NCBI RefSeq assembly: GCF_026342435.1 | Contig: NZ_JAPEMT010000001.1 | Coordinates: 2,722,501 to 2,786,500 of the forward strand | Direction of reading: 5' to 3' | DNA from: Streptomyces sp. NBC_00237 | GTDB lineage: Bacteria; Actinomycetota; Actinomycetes; Streptomycetales; Streptomycetaceae | DNA: 64,000 bases | In this document: piece after piece, positions 16,032 to 24,611 of the stretch | Position numbering within the stretch: the first letter of the stretch is position 1 | Layout: each line of letters starts with the position of its first letter | Notes under the pieces: model-generated | What the model was told of the DNA's origin: nothing | The model's input: the letters and a program-made list of their open reading frames with translations, nothing else | Database searches by the model: none | Made by a program: the position numbers and the translations under genes

Positions 16032-16712
16032 GTACCGGCGCTCCGGCCGCCCCGTCCCCCCGTACCGCAGCGTCACCTCGGCCCGCCCGGTCGTCGTGAA
16101 GTACTCCAGATACCGGCGCGCGCTCACCCGCGACAGCGCCCCGCCCTCGGCGCACTCCGTCGCCGACAAGCCCTCCGGATGCGCCCGCAGCGTCCGCTCC
16201 ACCAGCTCCGCCGTGTGCGCGGCCAGGCCCTTCGGCAGCTCCCGCGACCCCGGCGGGCGCGTCCCGAACAGCTGGTCCACGTCCTCCTGCCGGGCCTGCC
16301 CGTGCACGGAGAGGGCGTCGAACCGGGTGCGCAGCGAGGCCACGTGCCGCAACTGCTCGCGCAGCGCCGCCTGGTGGAACGGTTTGATCAGGTAGTGCAG
16401 CGCCCCGGCCCGCAGCGCCGCCCGTACGATCCCCGCGTCCCGCGCCGCCGTGATGAACAGGGCGTCGGCCGTCGGCCGCCCCGCGTCCAGCGCCTCCGCG
16501 GCCCGCAGCTCACGCAGCACGTCGAGGCCGTCCATGTCGGGCAGATACACGTCCAGGAGTACGAGATCGGGGCGCAGCCGCTCGGCCGCGCGCAGGGCGT
16601 CGCCGCCGGAGTGGGCCACGCCGACCACCGTAAAACCGTCCATCGCGGACACGCAGCGGCTGTGGACCTTCGCCACCATGAAGTCGTCGTCCACGACCAG
16701 CACATTCGTCAC
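16017..16712 (-). CDS. CitB/DcuR-type response regulator
   Basis: A 231-residue two-component regulator. GTG 16712 gives VTNVLVVDDDFMVAKVH. The receiver domain (1 to about 125) has the acidic pocket DDD at 8-10, phosphoacceptor Asp54 in LLDVYLPD, and Lys in YLIKPF. The C-terminal half (about 150-225) has a winged-helix region, SATECAEGGALSRVSARRYLEY. Members sense external citrate, tricarboxylates or C4-dicarboxylates through a partner histidine kinase. It is divergent from tctCBA and so probably controls it. No partner kinase is in the window, so it is either an orphan or served from elsewhere. No Shine-Dalgarno is visible before the start. Confidence 0.9.
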   Translation of the reverse strand: MTNVLVVDDDFMVAKVHSRCVSAMDGFTVVGVAHSGGDALRAAERLRPDLVLLDVYLPDMDGLDVLRELRAAEALDAGRPTADALFITAARDAGIVRAALRAGALHYLIKPFHQAALREQLRHVASLRTRFDALSVHGQARQEDVDQLFGTRPPGSRELPKGLAAHTAELVERTLRAHPEGLSATECAEGGALSRVSARRYLEYFTTTGRAEVTLRYGGTGRPERRYRWVV

Positions 16713-16865
16713 CCGGCGAAGGCTAGGCGCGCGACCACAAGGACCACAACGTCCGTTGGTTCCGGAACGGCGACAGCTCCTTAACGCACCGGCAACATGA
16801 GCGCACCCCCTCCCCGTAAAGACCCCGTAGAACAACCCCCGAAGAACTGAAGAAAGGCGGCGCCC

Positions 16866-17849
16866 GTGCGATTGCGCACCCCCCTCGCCCTGGCCGGGGC
16901 GGCACTCCTGGTGCTCGTGGGGCCACCGCTGCTCACCACGGGCAGCGGCTCCGACACCGGCACCAAGATCCCCGGCCTGCGCTTCATGGTCCCCAACGCC
17001 CCCGGCAGCGGATACGACGTCACCGCCCGCACCGCCGTCAAGAACGCCGAGGAGCACGAGCTCGCCGACGGCGTCGAGGTCTTCAACCTCCCCGGCGCGG
17101 GCGGCACCGTCGGCCTCGCCCGGCTCGTCGCCGACCACGGCAACGGCAGGTCCGTGATGTCGATGGGCCTGGGCGTCGTGGGGGCCGTCCACTCCAACAA
17201 GGCCCCCAAGACCCTCGCCGACACCACCCCCATCGCCCGGCTCACCGAGGAGCAGGACATCGTGGTGGTCGGCAAGGACTCCCCGTACAAGTCGATCAAG
17301 GACCTCGTGGCTGCCTGGAAGGCGCACCCGGCGAAGGTCCCGGTCGGCGGCGGGTCCTCGCCCGGCGGCCCCGACCACCTCGCGCCGATGCTGATGGCGC
17401 GCGCCGCCGGGATCAAGCCGAAGGACGTCAACTACGTCCCCTTCGACGGCGGCGGCGAACTCCTCGCCTCCGTCCTCGGCAACAAGGTCGCCTTCGGCGT
17501 CTCCGGCGTGGGCGAGTACCTCGACCAGATCAAGGCCGGTGAGCTGCGCCTCCTCGCGGTCACCGGGGCCAAGCGGGTCCCCGGCCTCGACGCGCCGACG
17601 CTGCGCGAGTCCGGCATCGACACCGCGTTCACCAACTGGCGCGGGATCGTCGCACCGCCCGGCCTCACCGACGCCGAACGCACCAAGCTGATCGGCCTGT
17701 TCGAGAAGCTGCACGCCTCGAAGGGATGGCAGGACTCCTTGAAGAAGAACGGCTGGGACGACGCCTTCCTCACCGGGGACGAGTTCGGCGACTTCCTCGA
17801 CAAGGAAGACAAGCGCGTCGACTCCGTCCTGAAGGAGCTCGGGCTGTGA
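16866..17849 (+). CDS. tctC: Tripartite tricarboxylate transporter substrate-binding protein TctC
   Basis: A 327-residue secreted binding protein. A signal peptide ([20 protein letters not shown]) precedes the Bug/TctC domain: [19 protein letters not shown], the [14 protein letters not shown] loop and [15 protein letters not shown], which surround the carboxylate ligand. There is no lipobox Cys, so membrane tethering in this Gram-positive would depend on an uncleaved signal. First gene of the tctCBA operon; its stop overlaps the start of tctB (GTGA). The ligand is probably citrate or another polycarboxylate. Confidence 0.93.
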   Translation: MRLRTPLALAGAALLVLVGPPLLTTGSGSDTGTKIPGLRFMVPNAPGSGYDVTARTAVKNAEEHELADGVEVFNLPGAGGTVGLARLVADHGNGRSVMSMGLGVVGAVHSNKAPKTLADTTPIARLTEEQDIVVVGKDSPYKSIKDLVAAWKAHPAKVPVGGGSSPGGPDHLAPMLMARAAGIKPKDVNYVPFDGGGELLASVLGNKVAFGVSGVGEYLDQIKAGELRLLAVTGAKRVPGLDAPTLRESGIDTAFTNWRGIVAPPGLTDAERTKLIGLFEKLHASKGWQDSLKKNGWDDAFLTGDEFGDFLDKEDKRVDSVLKELGL

Positions 17850-18406
17850 ACTCCCTGGAGAAATCCCCCAGTTCGATGGACACGTCGAAGCCTCCGGCGC
17901 CCCCCGCCGGACGCGCCGCCTGGCTGCGCGAGCACTCCGAACTCGGCGTCAGCGTCCTGCTGTTCGGCATCGGCGTGCTCGTCCTCACCGACGCCCTCAC
18001 CCTGCACGTCGAAATCGCCCAGCGCGGCCCGGTCGGCCCGACCACCGTGCCGGTCGTCGTCGGCGGCGCCCTGCTCCTGGTCGCCGTACTGCTCGCCGTG
18101 GACGTCCTGCGCGGCGGACGCGGCGAGGCCGAGGGCGGCGAGGACATCGACCTCTCCGAGCCCGCCGACTGGCGTACGGTCCTGCTCCTCGCCGGGGTCT
18201 TCCTCGGCAACGCCGCACTCATCGGCCCGCTCGGCTTCCCGATCTCCGGCGCGCTCCTCTTCTGGGGCTCCGCGTACGCGCTCGGCAGCCGCCACCACAG
18301 CCGGGACCCGCTGATCGCCGCCGGTCTCGCCCTCTTCACCTACTTCGTCTTCAACAACCTGCTGGGCGTCCCGCTCCCCGGCGGCCCCCTGATGGGAGTG
18401 CTGTAA
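17846..18406 (+). CDS. tctB: Tripartite tricarboxylate transporter small membrane subunit TctB
   Basis: A 186-residue protein with about four membrane spans. The GTG start overlaps the upstream stop, and AAGGAG at 17832-17837 supports it. A hydrophilic N-terminus of about 30 residues precedes [40 protein letters not shown] and [19 protein letters not shown] are the typical TctB ending. It accompanies TctA as the small membrane subunit. Sequence conservation in TctB is low, so gene order is an important part of this call. Confidence 0.9.
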   Translation: MNSLEKSPSSMDTSKPPAPPAGRAAWLREHSELGVSVLLFGIGVLVLTDALTLHVEIAQRGPVGPTTVPVVVGGALLLVAVLLAVDVLRGGRGEAEGGEDIDLSEPADWRTVLLLAGVFLGNAALIGPLGFPISGALLFWGSAYALGSRHHSRDPLIAAGLALFTYFVFNNLLGVPLPGGPLMGVL

Positions 18407-18411
18407 ACCTC

Positions 18412-19899
18412 ATGGACTCCCTCAGTTCCCTGATGGACGGTTTCGGAACCGCCCTCACCCCGATCAACCTCCTGTGGGCCGCCCTCGGTGTCCTCCTCGG
18501 CACCGCCATCGGCGTGCTCCCCGGCATCGGCCCCGCGATGGCGGTGGCGCTGCTGCTCCCCGTGACGTACGGGCTCGAACCCACCGGCGCGTTCATCATG
18601 TTCGCGGGCATCTACTACGGCGCGATGTTCGGCGGCTCGACCACCTCGATCCTCCTCAACACCCCCGGCGAGAGCGCGGCGGTCGTCGCCGCCATGGAGG
18701 GCCACCCGATGGCCAAGGCGGGACGCGGCGCGCAAGCCCTCGCCGCCGCCGCCATCGGCCACTTCGCGGGCGGCATGATCGGCACGATCCTGCTGGTCGC
18801 CCTCGCCCCCGCGGTCGCGGCCCTCGCCGTCGACATCGGCGCACCCGACTACTTCGCGATCATGGTGCTCGCCTTCATCGCGGTCACCTCCGTCCTCGGC
18901 TCCTCCCGCATCCGAGGCATCGCCTCCCTCCTCATCGGCCTCACCATCGGGCTCGTCGGCCTCGACCAGATGACGGGGCAGTCCCGTCTCACCTTCGGCT
19001 CCCTCGAACTCGCCGACGGCGTGGACGTCGTCATCGTCGCGGTCGGCCTCTTCGCGATCGGCGAGGCCCTCTGGGTCGCCGCCCACCTCCGGCGCGGCGG
19101 CGCGGAAGCGATTCCGGTCGGCCGTCCGTGGCTCGGCAAGGCGGACGTCAAGCGCACCTGGAAGTCCTGGCTGCGCGGCCCGCTGATCGGCTTCCCGTTC
19201 GGCGCGATCCCGGCGGGCGGCGCGGAGATCCCCACCTTCCTCTCGTACGTGACGGAGAAGCGCCTCTCGAAGCACAAGGACGAGTTCGGCAAGGGCGCCA
19301 TCGAGGGCGTCGCGGGCCCGGAGTCGGCCGCCTCCGCGTCCGCCGCCGGAACCCTGGTCTCCATGCTCACCCTGGGCCTGCCGACCACCGCCGTCGCCGC
19401 GGTCATGCTGGCCGCCTTCCAGCAGTACGGAATCCAGCCGGGCCCGCTCCTCTTCGAGCGGGAACCCGAGCTGGTCTGGGGCCTCATCGCGTCCCTCTTC
19501 GTCGGCATGGTCCTGCTCCTGGCGCTGAACCTCCCCCTCGCCCCGCTCTGGGCCAAGCTGCTGCGCATCCCGCGCCCGTACCTCTACGCGGGCATCCTCT
19601 TCTTCGCCTCGGTCGGCGCGTACGCGGTCGGCGGCGAAGCCCTCGACCTCGTCGTCCTGCTGATCATCGGCCTGATCGGCTTCGGGATGCGGCGGTACGG
19701 ACTCCCGGTCCTGCCCGCGGTCATCGGCGTCATCCTCGGCCCGGCCGCCGAACAGCAGTTGCGCCGAGCCCTCCAGATCAGCGACGGCAGTGTGACGGGC
19801 CTGGTCAACACGCCCTTCTCGATCACCGTGTACGCGATCGTGCTGCTGCTCCTGGCCTGGCCGTTGCTGCGAAAACTCCCCTCCCCACGCCACCGCTGA
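18412..19899 (+). CDS. tctA: Tripartite tricarboxylate transporter large permease TctA
   Basis: A 495-residue permease with about twelve spans. The first conserved motif, [21 protein letters not shown], and [15 protein letters not shown] are hallmarks of TctA. A second related motif, [19 protein letters not shown] followed by [18 protein letters not shown], lies in the second half, reflecting the internal repeat of the family. It imports tricarboxylates coupled to an ion gradient together with TctB and TctC. Last gene of the operon; a 54-base palindrome lies about 160 bases beyond its stop. Confidence 0.94.
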   Translation: MDSLSSLMDGFGTALTPINLLWAALGVLLGTAIGVLPGIGPAMAVALLLPVTYGLEPTGAFIMFAGIYYGAMFGGSTTSILLNTPGESAAVVAAMEGHPMAKAGRGAQALAAAAIGHFAGGMIGTILLVALAPAVAALAVDIGAPDYFAIMVLAFIAVTSVLGSSRIRGIASLLIGLTIGLVGLDQMTGQSRLTFGSLELADGVDVVIVAVGLFAIGEALWVAAHLRRGGAEAIPVGRPWLGKADVKRTWKSWLRGPLIGFPFGAIPAGGAEIPTFLSYVTEKRLSKHKDEFGKGAIEGVAGPESAASASAAGTLVSMLTLGLPTTAVAAVMLAAFQQYGIQPGPLLFEREPELVWGLIASLFVGMVLLLALNLPLAPLWAKLLRIPRPYLYAGILFFASVGAYAVGGEALDLVVLLIIGLIGFGMRRYGLPVLPAVIGVILGPAAEQQLRRALQISDGSVTGLVNTPFSITVYAIVLLLLAWPLLRKLPSPRHR

Positions 19900-20057
19900 G
19901 CGGACCCTTCCCTCCTCCGCCTCGCGCCCTGGGGCGGCGGGGCCTTTGCCTCGCCCCCTTGGGCGGCGGGGCGGTTGCTTCGCTTCGCCCCCTTGGGCGG
20001 CGGGGCCGCTCACCCAGCCCCCTGGGAGGCGGAGCCTTCCCTCTCCGCTTCCGCCTA

Positions 20058-20111
20058 GCCTCCTTGCCCGCCCGTTCCGCCCCCGGGGGCGGAACGGGCG
20101 GGCAAGGAGGC
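20058..20111. terminator. Perfect 54-base palindrome, probable tctCBA terminator
   Basis: The two 27-base arms meet between 20084 and 20085 with no spacer and no mismatch. As RNA it would fold into an extremely stable hairpin closed by a small GC loop. It is the strongest hairpin after the tct operon. Confidence 0.75.
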
Positions 20112-20179
20112 GGCCCCCTCCGCTCCGGGCCCACCCCGGAGCCGCCCGCCTTTACCTCACCCGATGGGTGCGCCGCACC

Positions 20180-20207
20180 CGGGTGCGCCTGCGGCGGGCT
20201 GCCCCAG
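20180..20207. repeat. Dispersed repeat copy 1 (28 bases)
   Basis: Begins CGGGTGCGCCTGCGGCGGGC and ends TGCCCCAG. The exact reverse complement lies at 24570-24597, in another intergenic position. Confidence 0.8.
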
Positions 20208-20419
20208 ACCCACCCCTTCACCTAAACTCGCGAGGCTTGGGGGTCCGTGCGTACGGGCGCGTTGGGGCTGGGCGCGCAGTTCCCCGCGCCCCTAAAGGGG
20301 CGCACCCTCCCAGCCCCAGCGGAGCCGGGTGCATACGCGCGGTGGAGCCGCACAGTGACACAGCCCCGCGTCCCAACCGCTCAGGACCGGCTGTCAGTGC
20401 CGGATGCCACCATTAGGGC

Positions 20420-20632
20420 ATGAAGCTCGAAAACCGGCATTCCGCGCCCCCACCCCGGCACACCGAGGGGGTCGACGTCCACCTGATCCTGCGCCGGGGC
20501 GCGGACGTGCTGCTGGCCAGGCGCGCCAACACGGGATACGCGGACGGGCTGTTGAACAGCCCGTCCGGGCACGTAGAGGACGGTGAGGACGTGCGTACGG
20601 CGACGACCCGATCGCGTACGAGGAAGCGGTGA
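20420..20632 (+). pseudogene. Truncated, frameshifted NUDIX hydrolase remnant
   Basis: ATG 20420 opens a NUDIX start: DVHLILRRGADVLLARRANT, then GLLNSPSGHVEDGEDVRTA, which is the first half of the Nudix box (GX5EX7REUXEEXGU). After RTATTR the frame breaks. Shifting by one base continues as IAYEEAV, matching the REUXEEXGU half of the box. The sequence then runs straight into the VOC gene. So the gene has lost about one base within the box and everything after it. The divalent-metal box is incomplete, so no activity is expected. Confidence 0.75.
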
Positions 20633-21063
20633 GGGACCGCAAGGTGCCACTGCGCGAGTCCGGAACCTCCGGCTCGCTGCACCACGTCGAGCTCTGGGTG
20701 CCGGACCTGGCGGCGGCGGAGCACAGTTGGGGCTGGCTGCTCGGCGAGCTGGACCACGTGCCGTACCAGAACTGGCCGGACGGGCGGAGCTGGCGGCTCG
20801 GGAACACGTACGTCGTCCTGGAGCAGTCGCCCGCCCTGCTCGGGGACCGGCACGAACGCCGCGCCCCCGGCCTCAACCACCTCGCCTTCCGCATCCGCGA
20901 CGCGGCGGCGCTGGACGCGCTGGTGACCGCCGCCCCGGAGCACGGCTGGACCCTGCTCTTCCCGGACCGGCACCCGCACGCCGGAGGGAGTGGTCACCGC
21001 GCGGCATACCTGGAGGACCGATACGGATACGAGGTGGAGATCGTGGCCGACAACGACCGGTAG
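20629..21063 (+). CDS. VOC family (glyoxalase/bleomycin-resistance-like) protein
   Basis: A 144-residue vicinal-oxygen-chelate protein. GTG 20629 overlaps the stop of the NUDIX remnant. The first metal-ligand His is in SLHHVELWVPDL. Later LNHLAFRIRD gives the second half with another His, and the Glu-type ligand lies in YGYEVEIVAD at the C-terminus. SGTSGSLHHVELWV is a frequent start of the family, so the first ten residues (VRDRKVPLRE) may be NUDIX-derived sequence rather than part of the original protein. Substrate unknown. Confidence 0.85.
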   Translation: MRDRKVPLRESGTSGSLHHVELWVPDLAAAEHSWGWLLGELDHVPYQNWPDGRSWRLGNTYVVLEQSPALLGDRHERRAPGLNHLAFRIRDAAALDALVTAAPEHGWTLLFPDRHPHAGGSGHRAAYLEDRYGYEVEIVADNDR

Positions 21064-21083
21064 GGGAACGGGTATGCGGTTGG

Positions 21084-21665
21084 ATGGGCCGCATGAGACA
21101 CGGAGCGCGGAGAGCGTCCGCGGTGCTGCTGCTTCCCCTGCTGCTGACCGCGTGCGGGTCGGAGGTGTTCGGCGGGGCGCAGGCGGACCCGGCCGAGCTG
21201 AAGAAGCGGGCGGGGGAGTCCGCGCTGGAACACGTCTACGTCACCGAGATACCCGGGTTCACGCTCGCCGAGCAGTCCGTCAACGTCATCGGCCACGACG
21301 GCTTCTCGGGGACGTACGTGTCGCAGCGGGGCGCGCGGGTCCAGCTCTCCGTCGATCGCGGAAAGCTGCCGGAGAACGGCTGCGAAGGCTGCGTGAAGGA
21401 CGGCGACCACTGGTACAGCTCCACCGGCGGCGAGAGCGTGTACCAGCGGGCCGAGGACGGACACGTCGTGCGCCTCGTCGGCTCGGACGGGGCCGACCGG
21501 GCCACCCTCAGGACCGCCGCCGAGAAGGCCCACCACGCGAGCCCGGAGGAGATGGACGCCGTACTGCCCGAGGCGCGCCCGGCGGGCGGGGCCGTCGTCG
21601 AGCGGGGAGACCTGCCGCCGAACGGCGACGGGGCTCCCCGCAACGACGTGGGCGTCAGCGGCTGA
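21084..21665 (+). CDS. Secreted lipoprotein of unknown function
   Basis: A 193-residue predicted lipoprotein. Signal peptide GARRASAVLLLPLLLTACGS has the lipobox LTAC. The rest is hydrophilic: one Cys pair (NGCEGCVKDG) in the middle and a C-terminal acidic/proline part. No known domain was recognised. Two Met codons (21084, 21093) are possible starts, with no clear Shine-Dalgarno for either. The 3' end overlaps that of the convergent DUF402 gene by 11 bases (21655-21665). Confidence 0.75.
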   Translation: MGRMRHGARRASAVLLLPLLLTACGSEVFGGAQADPAELKKRAGESALEHVYVTEIPGFTLAEQSVNVIGHDGFSGTYVSQRGARVQLSVDRGKLPENGCEGCVKDGDHWYSSTGGESVYQRAEDGHVVRLVGSDGADRATLRTAAEKAHHASPEEMDAVLPEARPAGGAVVERGDLPPNGDGAPRNDVGVSG

Positions 21666-22167
21666 CCAGCAGGTCGGTGAACTCCGGCGTCCGGGCGGCC
21701 AGTTCGAGAGCGTCGAGGGTGCGGGACGCCTCGGCCGCCGCCTCGGGGTCGCGCGCGTCGAGACCGCTCTCGGCGAACTCGTCCTCGTCCAGCCGTAGCA
21801 CGCTGGAGCCGTCCGCCGAACGCCACAGGTCGAGGTCCAGGTCTTCCACCTCGACCGTTCCGTCGGGGTGCACGACGGCGGGCCGGGCCACGTCGCAGTA
21901 CCACCCCTTCAGCGTGCCGTCCCCCGACCTGACCTCCTTCACCGCGTACCAACGGTCCCGCCAGTAGTGCTCGACGAAGACGTCGCCGGGCGCGAACCGC
22001 ACGAAGCCGAAGTCCTTGACGGTGTCCCGCGCCCAGGAAGCCCGGACCACGAGGTGGGTGCCGTCGTCGGACAGCAGCTCCGCCGGGTAACGGATCTTGA
22101 GCCTGCCCGCCTTGGTGAGCGCGATGTGCGTCTGCTGAGCGGGCTGCTCACCCGAGGGAGCGGACAT
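21655..22167 (-). CDS. DUF402 domain protein (FomD-like phosphatase fold)
   Basis: A 170-residue cytoplasmic protein. GDVFVEHYWRDRWYAVKEVR and GWYCDVARPAVV...VEDLDLDLW are the signature parts of DUF402. The Tyr/Asp/Lys-rich beta-barrel core resembles FomD and nucleoside di-/triphosphate phosphatases of the family. A nucleotide phosphatase role is plausible but not shown by the sequence. Start ATG 22167 overlaps the 3' end of the GNAT gene upstream (22148), so the GNAT and DUF402 genes are likely co-transcribed. Confidence 0.85.
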   Translation of the reverse strand: MSAPSGEQPAQQTHIALTKAGRLKIRYPAELLSDDGTHLVVRASWARDTVKDFGFVRFAPGDVFVEHYWRDRWYAVKEVRSGDGTLKGWYCDVARPAVVHPDGTVEVEDLDLDLWRSADGSSVLRLDEDEFAESGLDARDPEAAAEASRTLDALELAARTPEFTDLLVSR

Positions 22168-23089
22168 ATTCGACCTCCGTGGTGCCGTGTTCGTATCCGA
22201 ACCAGGTGTTGACGGCCCGCATGGGCCCGTTCGCGTCGTCGTTGCTGGTGATGGCCAACCGGAACCCCGCCGCGCGGGCCTTGCGCAGCGAGTGCACCTT
22301 CACGGCCTTGGCCAGGCCCAGCCCCCGGAAGTCCCGGCGGACGCCGGTCATCCCGGACTTGTAGCGGGAGTCGTCGTCCGCGTGGGCCGTGGTGAAGGCG
22401 GCGATCCGTCCGTCGGGGGCGACGGCGACGGTGGAGAGCCCCGGTACATGGAGCGGATCGTTCCAGTCGTGGGCCAGCCAGTCCTCGTAGTCGTCGAGGA
22501 CGACCTGCACGGAGTTCGGCTCGTCCTGGACGACTTCGGCATCCGCTTCGTACAGGGCACGCGGGTCGTCACCGAGAGACACCGTGTCGCGGAGCACGAA
22601 CCCCGCGGGCAGCGGCGGCGGTCCGGGCAGCCCGCCCGCCGTCAGGTCGAGTCCCAGGAAGTGGAGCGAGTGCCCGGTGAGCGCCCACCCGCGCTTCTTC
22701 GCGAAGGCACGCCCCTGCTCGTCCAGCGCCCAGACGCGCAGGGTGACCGCCCCCAGCCCGCTCACGTACTCCTCCGCGTACCGCAGCAGTGCCGAACCGA
22801 TGCCGCGCCGCCGGTGGCCGGGAGGCACGAGCACACCGGCGAAGGCATGACCGGGCTCGGTGGCCTGATGGTCGATCCCGACCCGCAACACCCCGGCCAC
22901 CTCCCCGCTCCCGCCGTCCTCCGCGAGCACGAGCCGGTACTCCGAGTCCGGATGGGCGCGGGTCACGCCGGTCTCGACGGATTCGGCGGTGGTCAGGTTG
23001 AAGGGGAGGAGAAGTCGGCGGACCCGGAGCACGCTCTCGGCGTCGGAGGTGCCGGGACGGTACTCGCGGATGATCGTTTCGGCGCTCAC
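22148..23089 (-). CDS. GNAT family N-acetyltransferase (double domain), paralog 1
   Basis: A 313-residue protein with two GNAT folds. In the N-terminal one the acetyl-CoA loop is VPPGHRRRGIGSALLRYAEE (Q/RxxGxG/A). In the C-terminal one the corresponding segment is GVRRDFRGLGLAKAVKVHSL, followed by TSNDDANGPMRAVNTWFGYE, the region where N and F/Y line the acetyl-CoA site. Both loops look intact. Substrate unknown; MshD (mycothiol synthase) shares such a double-GNAT layout but is a different protein. Sits directly downstream of a close paralog, with a 51-base gap. Confidence 0.88.
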   Translation of the reverse strand: MSAETIIREYRPGTSDAESVLRVRRLLLPFNLTTAESVETGVTRAHPDSEYRLVLAEDGGSGEVAGVLRVGIDHQATEPGHAFAGVLVPPGHRRRGIGSALLRYAEEYVSGLGAVTLRVWALDEQGRAFAKKRGWALTGHSLHFLGLDLTAGGLPGPPPLPAGFVLRDTVSLGDDPRALYEADAEVVQDEPNSVQVVLDDYEDWLAHDWNDPLHVPGLSTVAVAPDGRIAAFTTAHADDDSRYKSGMTGVRRDFRGLGLAKAVKVHSLRKARAAGFRLAITSNDDANGPMRAVNTWFGYEHGTTEVEYVRSLG

Positions 23090-23140
23090 GACCGGAGAGG
23101 GTACGCACGGGAGCCCCCGGGCGCCTCCCCTTTACCGGGT

Positions 23141-24115
23141 CTACCGGGCGGCGTCGGCCTGCCGGGCAGCGCCGCCCGGAGGGCCGCCGAGCGTGCGGGT
23201 GTACTCGACATCCGTGGCGAAGTGCTCGTACCCGAACCAGGTGTTGACGGCGAGCATCGGCGCGTTCTCCTGGTCGTTGGTGGTGAACGCCTCCTCGTAG
23301 CCCGCCGCTCGGGCCCTGCGCAGGGAGTCGGACTTGACGGTCTTCGCGAGCCCGAGCCCCTGGAACTCCTTCCGGACCCCGGTGAAGTTCGAGGAGTAGC
23401 GCGTCCCGCGATCCGTGTCTGCCAGCGCGAAGGCGGCGACGCGGCCGTCCTCGGTGCGGACGAGGGAGGTGAGGCCGTGGTCGAGGAGCGGGGCGCGCCA
23501 GGCGCCGTTGAGCCAGTCCTCGTAGTCGTCGAGCACCGACGTCACCGAGCCCGGCTCGTCGAGGGCGGCCGCCGCGTCGGCCTCGAAGAGGGGGCGCGGG
23601 TCGTCGCTGATGTCGGCGGCGCTGCACAGGCTGAACCCGGCGGGCAGCGGCGGGGGTTCCGGAAGCGTCGCGTGCGCCAGGTCGAGGCGCTGGTGGTGCA
23701 CGGAGTGCCCGGGGGACCAGCCGCGCTTCTCGGCGAAGGCCCGGTCCCGCTCGGCCACCGCCCAGGCGTGCAGGGTGCTCACGCCGAGACCGGTCAGATA
23801 CGCCTCGGCCCGGCGCAGGAGCTCGGAACCTATGCCGCGCCCCCGGTACGCGGGGTGCACGTGCGGAACGCCGAAGGCGTGGCCCGGCTCGGCGCTCGTG
23901 TAGTGCAGACCTGCGTGCAGGGAGCCGACGACCTCGTGGGTGCCGGGGTCCTCGGCGAGGAGGAGCCGGTACTTGCCCGCCGGGTTGGCGGTGGCCATGC
24001 CGAGGGAGACGGCGGCGGGGACGGTGACGACGAAGGGGGCGGTGGCCCGGCGGAGCCGGACGACGGACTCGGCGTCGGTGGAGTCGGGGCGGTAATCGCG
24101 AATGATCATGTGCAT
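23141..24115 (-). CDS. GNAT family N-acetyltransferase (double domain), paralog 2
   Basis: A 324-residue protein, clear tandem duplicate of the next gene: compare MIIRDYRPDSTDAESVVRLR with TIIREYRPGTSDAESVLRVR. N-terminal acetyl-CoA loop: HPAYRGRGIGSELLRRAEAY. C-terminal: GVRKEFQGLGLAKTVKSDSL and FTTNDQENAPMLAVNTWFGY. The start may be 24115 or 24109 (two Met codons). It reads divergently from the GntR regulator, with the shared palindrome 24146-24165 between them. Substrate unknown. Confidence 0.88.
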   Translation of the reverse strand: MHMIIRDYRPDSTDAESVVRLRRATAPFVVTVPAAVSLGMATANPAGKYRLLLAEDPGTHEVVGSLHAGLHYTSAEPGHAFGVPHVHPAYRGRGIGSELLRRAEAYLTGLGVSTLHAWAVAERDRAFAEKRGWSPGHSVHHQRLDLAHATLPEPPPLPAGFSLCSAADISDDPRPLFEADAAAALDEPGSVTSVLDDYEDWLNGAWRAPLLDHGLTSLVRTEDGRVAAFALADTDRGTRYSSNFTGVRKEFQGLGLAKTVKSDSLRRARAAGYEEAFTTNDQENAPMLAVNTWFGYEHFATDVEYTRTLGGPPGGAARQADAAR

Positions 24116-24145
24116 TGCCGGTGAGGGTATCCGGGGGCCCGATGA

Positions 24146-24165
24146 GTCACAATTCCTTTTGTGAC
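24146..24165. promoter_or_regulatory. Inverted repeat overlapping the GntR start codon, probable operator
   Basis: GTCACAA (24146-24152), six bases, TTGTGAC (24159-24165), a perfect 7-base dyad in the divergent region of the GNAT and GntR genes. The GTG start of the regulator (24161) lies in the right arm. It resembles half of a Rex site, but the 6-base rather than 4-base spacer argues against Rex. Confidence 0.65.
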
Positions 24166-24535
24166 CTTGAAGATTGTCGTGGACTTCGAAGATTCCGCAG
24201 CCCCGTACGAGCAGCTTCGCGCGCAGATCTCGGAGCAGGCCCGCTCCGGGGCCCTGCCGGTGGGCTACAAACTGCCGACCGTGCGCGGGCTGGCCGCCGA
24301 CCTGGGCCTCGCCGCGAACACGGTCGCGAAGGCGTACCGGGCGCTGGAGGGCGACGGGGTGATCGAGACCCGGGGCCGCAACGGGACGTTCGTGGCGGCG
24401 GCTGGGGACGCGGCGGAGCGGGAGGCCGCTGCGGCGGCACGGGAGTTCGCGAAGCGGGTACGCAGGCTCGGCCTGAGCCGGGAGGCGGCGCTCGGGGCGG
24501 CGGAGGATGCGGTGCGGGCGGCGTACGAGGGCTGA
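24161..24535 (+). CDS. GntR family regulator, YtrA-like (short form)
   Basis: A 124-residue regulator. Winged helix at about 12-75: YEQLRAQISEQARSGALPVG, KLPTVRGLAADLGLAANTVA and KAYRALEGDGVIETRGRNGT are the classic GntR DNA-binding motifs. The C-terminal tail is only about 45 residues and helical, as in the YtrA subfamily, with no ligand-binding fold. Members repress adjacent transport or stress genes. The likely target is the divergent GNAT pair and itself through the dyad at 24146-24165. Confidence 0.92.
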   Translation: MTLKIVVDFEDSAAPYEQLRAQISEQARSGALPVGYKLPTVRGLAADLGLAANTVAKAYRALEGDGVIETRGRNGTFVAAAGDAAEREAAAAAREFAKRVRRLGLSREAALGAAEDAVRAAYEG

Positions 24536-24569
24536 GGGCCCCGTCGGGGGCCGGGGGCCCCGTCGAGGG

Positions 24570-24597
24570 CTGGGGCAGCCCGCCGCAGGCGCACCCG
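24570..24597. repeat. Dispersed repeat copy 2 (28 bases, inverted relative to copy 1)
   Basis: Exact reverse complement of 20180-20207, lying in the short spacer between the GntR and AAA ATPase genes. It may act as part of a bidirectional terminator. Confidence 0.8.
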
Positions 24598-24611
24598 GAG
24601 GCGGGCCGCAC

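Larger units (their letters stand above)
19900..20419. repeat. Repeat-rich intergenic region after tctA
   Basis: 520 bases with no gene. At 19921-20035 a unit of about 34 bases recurs; its core CGCCCCCTTGGGCGGCGGGG appears exactly at 19952 and 19986, with diverged copies on either side. The perfect palindrome at 20058-20111 follows. At 20180-20207 is a 28-base sequence repeated exactly, in inverted orientation, at 24570-24597. The GGGCGCGCAGTTCCCCGCGC segment near 20268 is another common Streptomyces spacer sequence. Confidence 0.75.

Noticed and set aside
24146..24165. A second Rex site
   Set aside because: Half sites match but the spacer is 6 instead of 4 bases and the flanks lack the Rex TTGTGAA/TTCACAA pattern.
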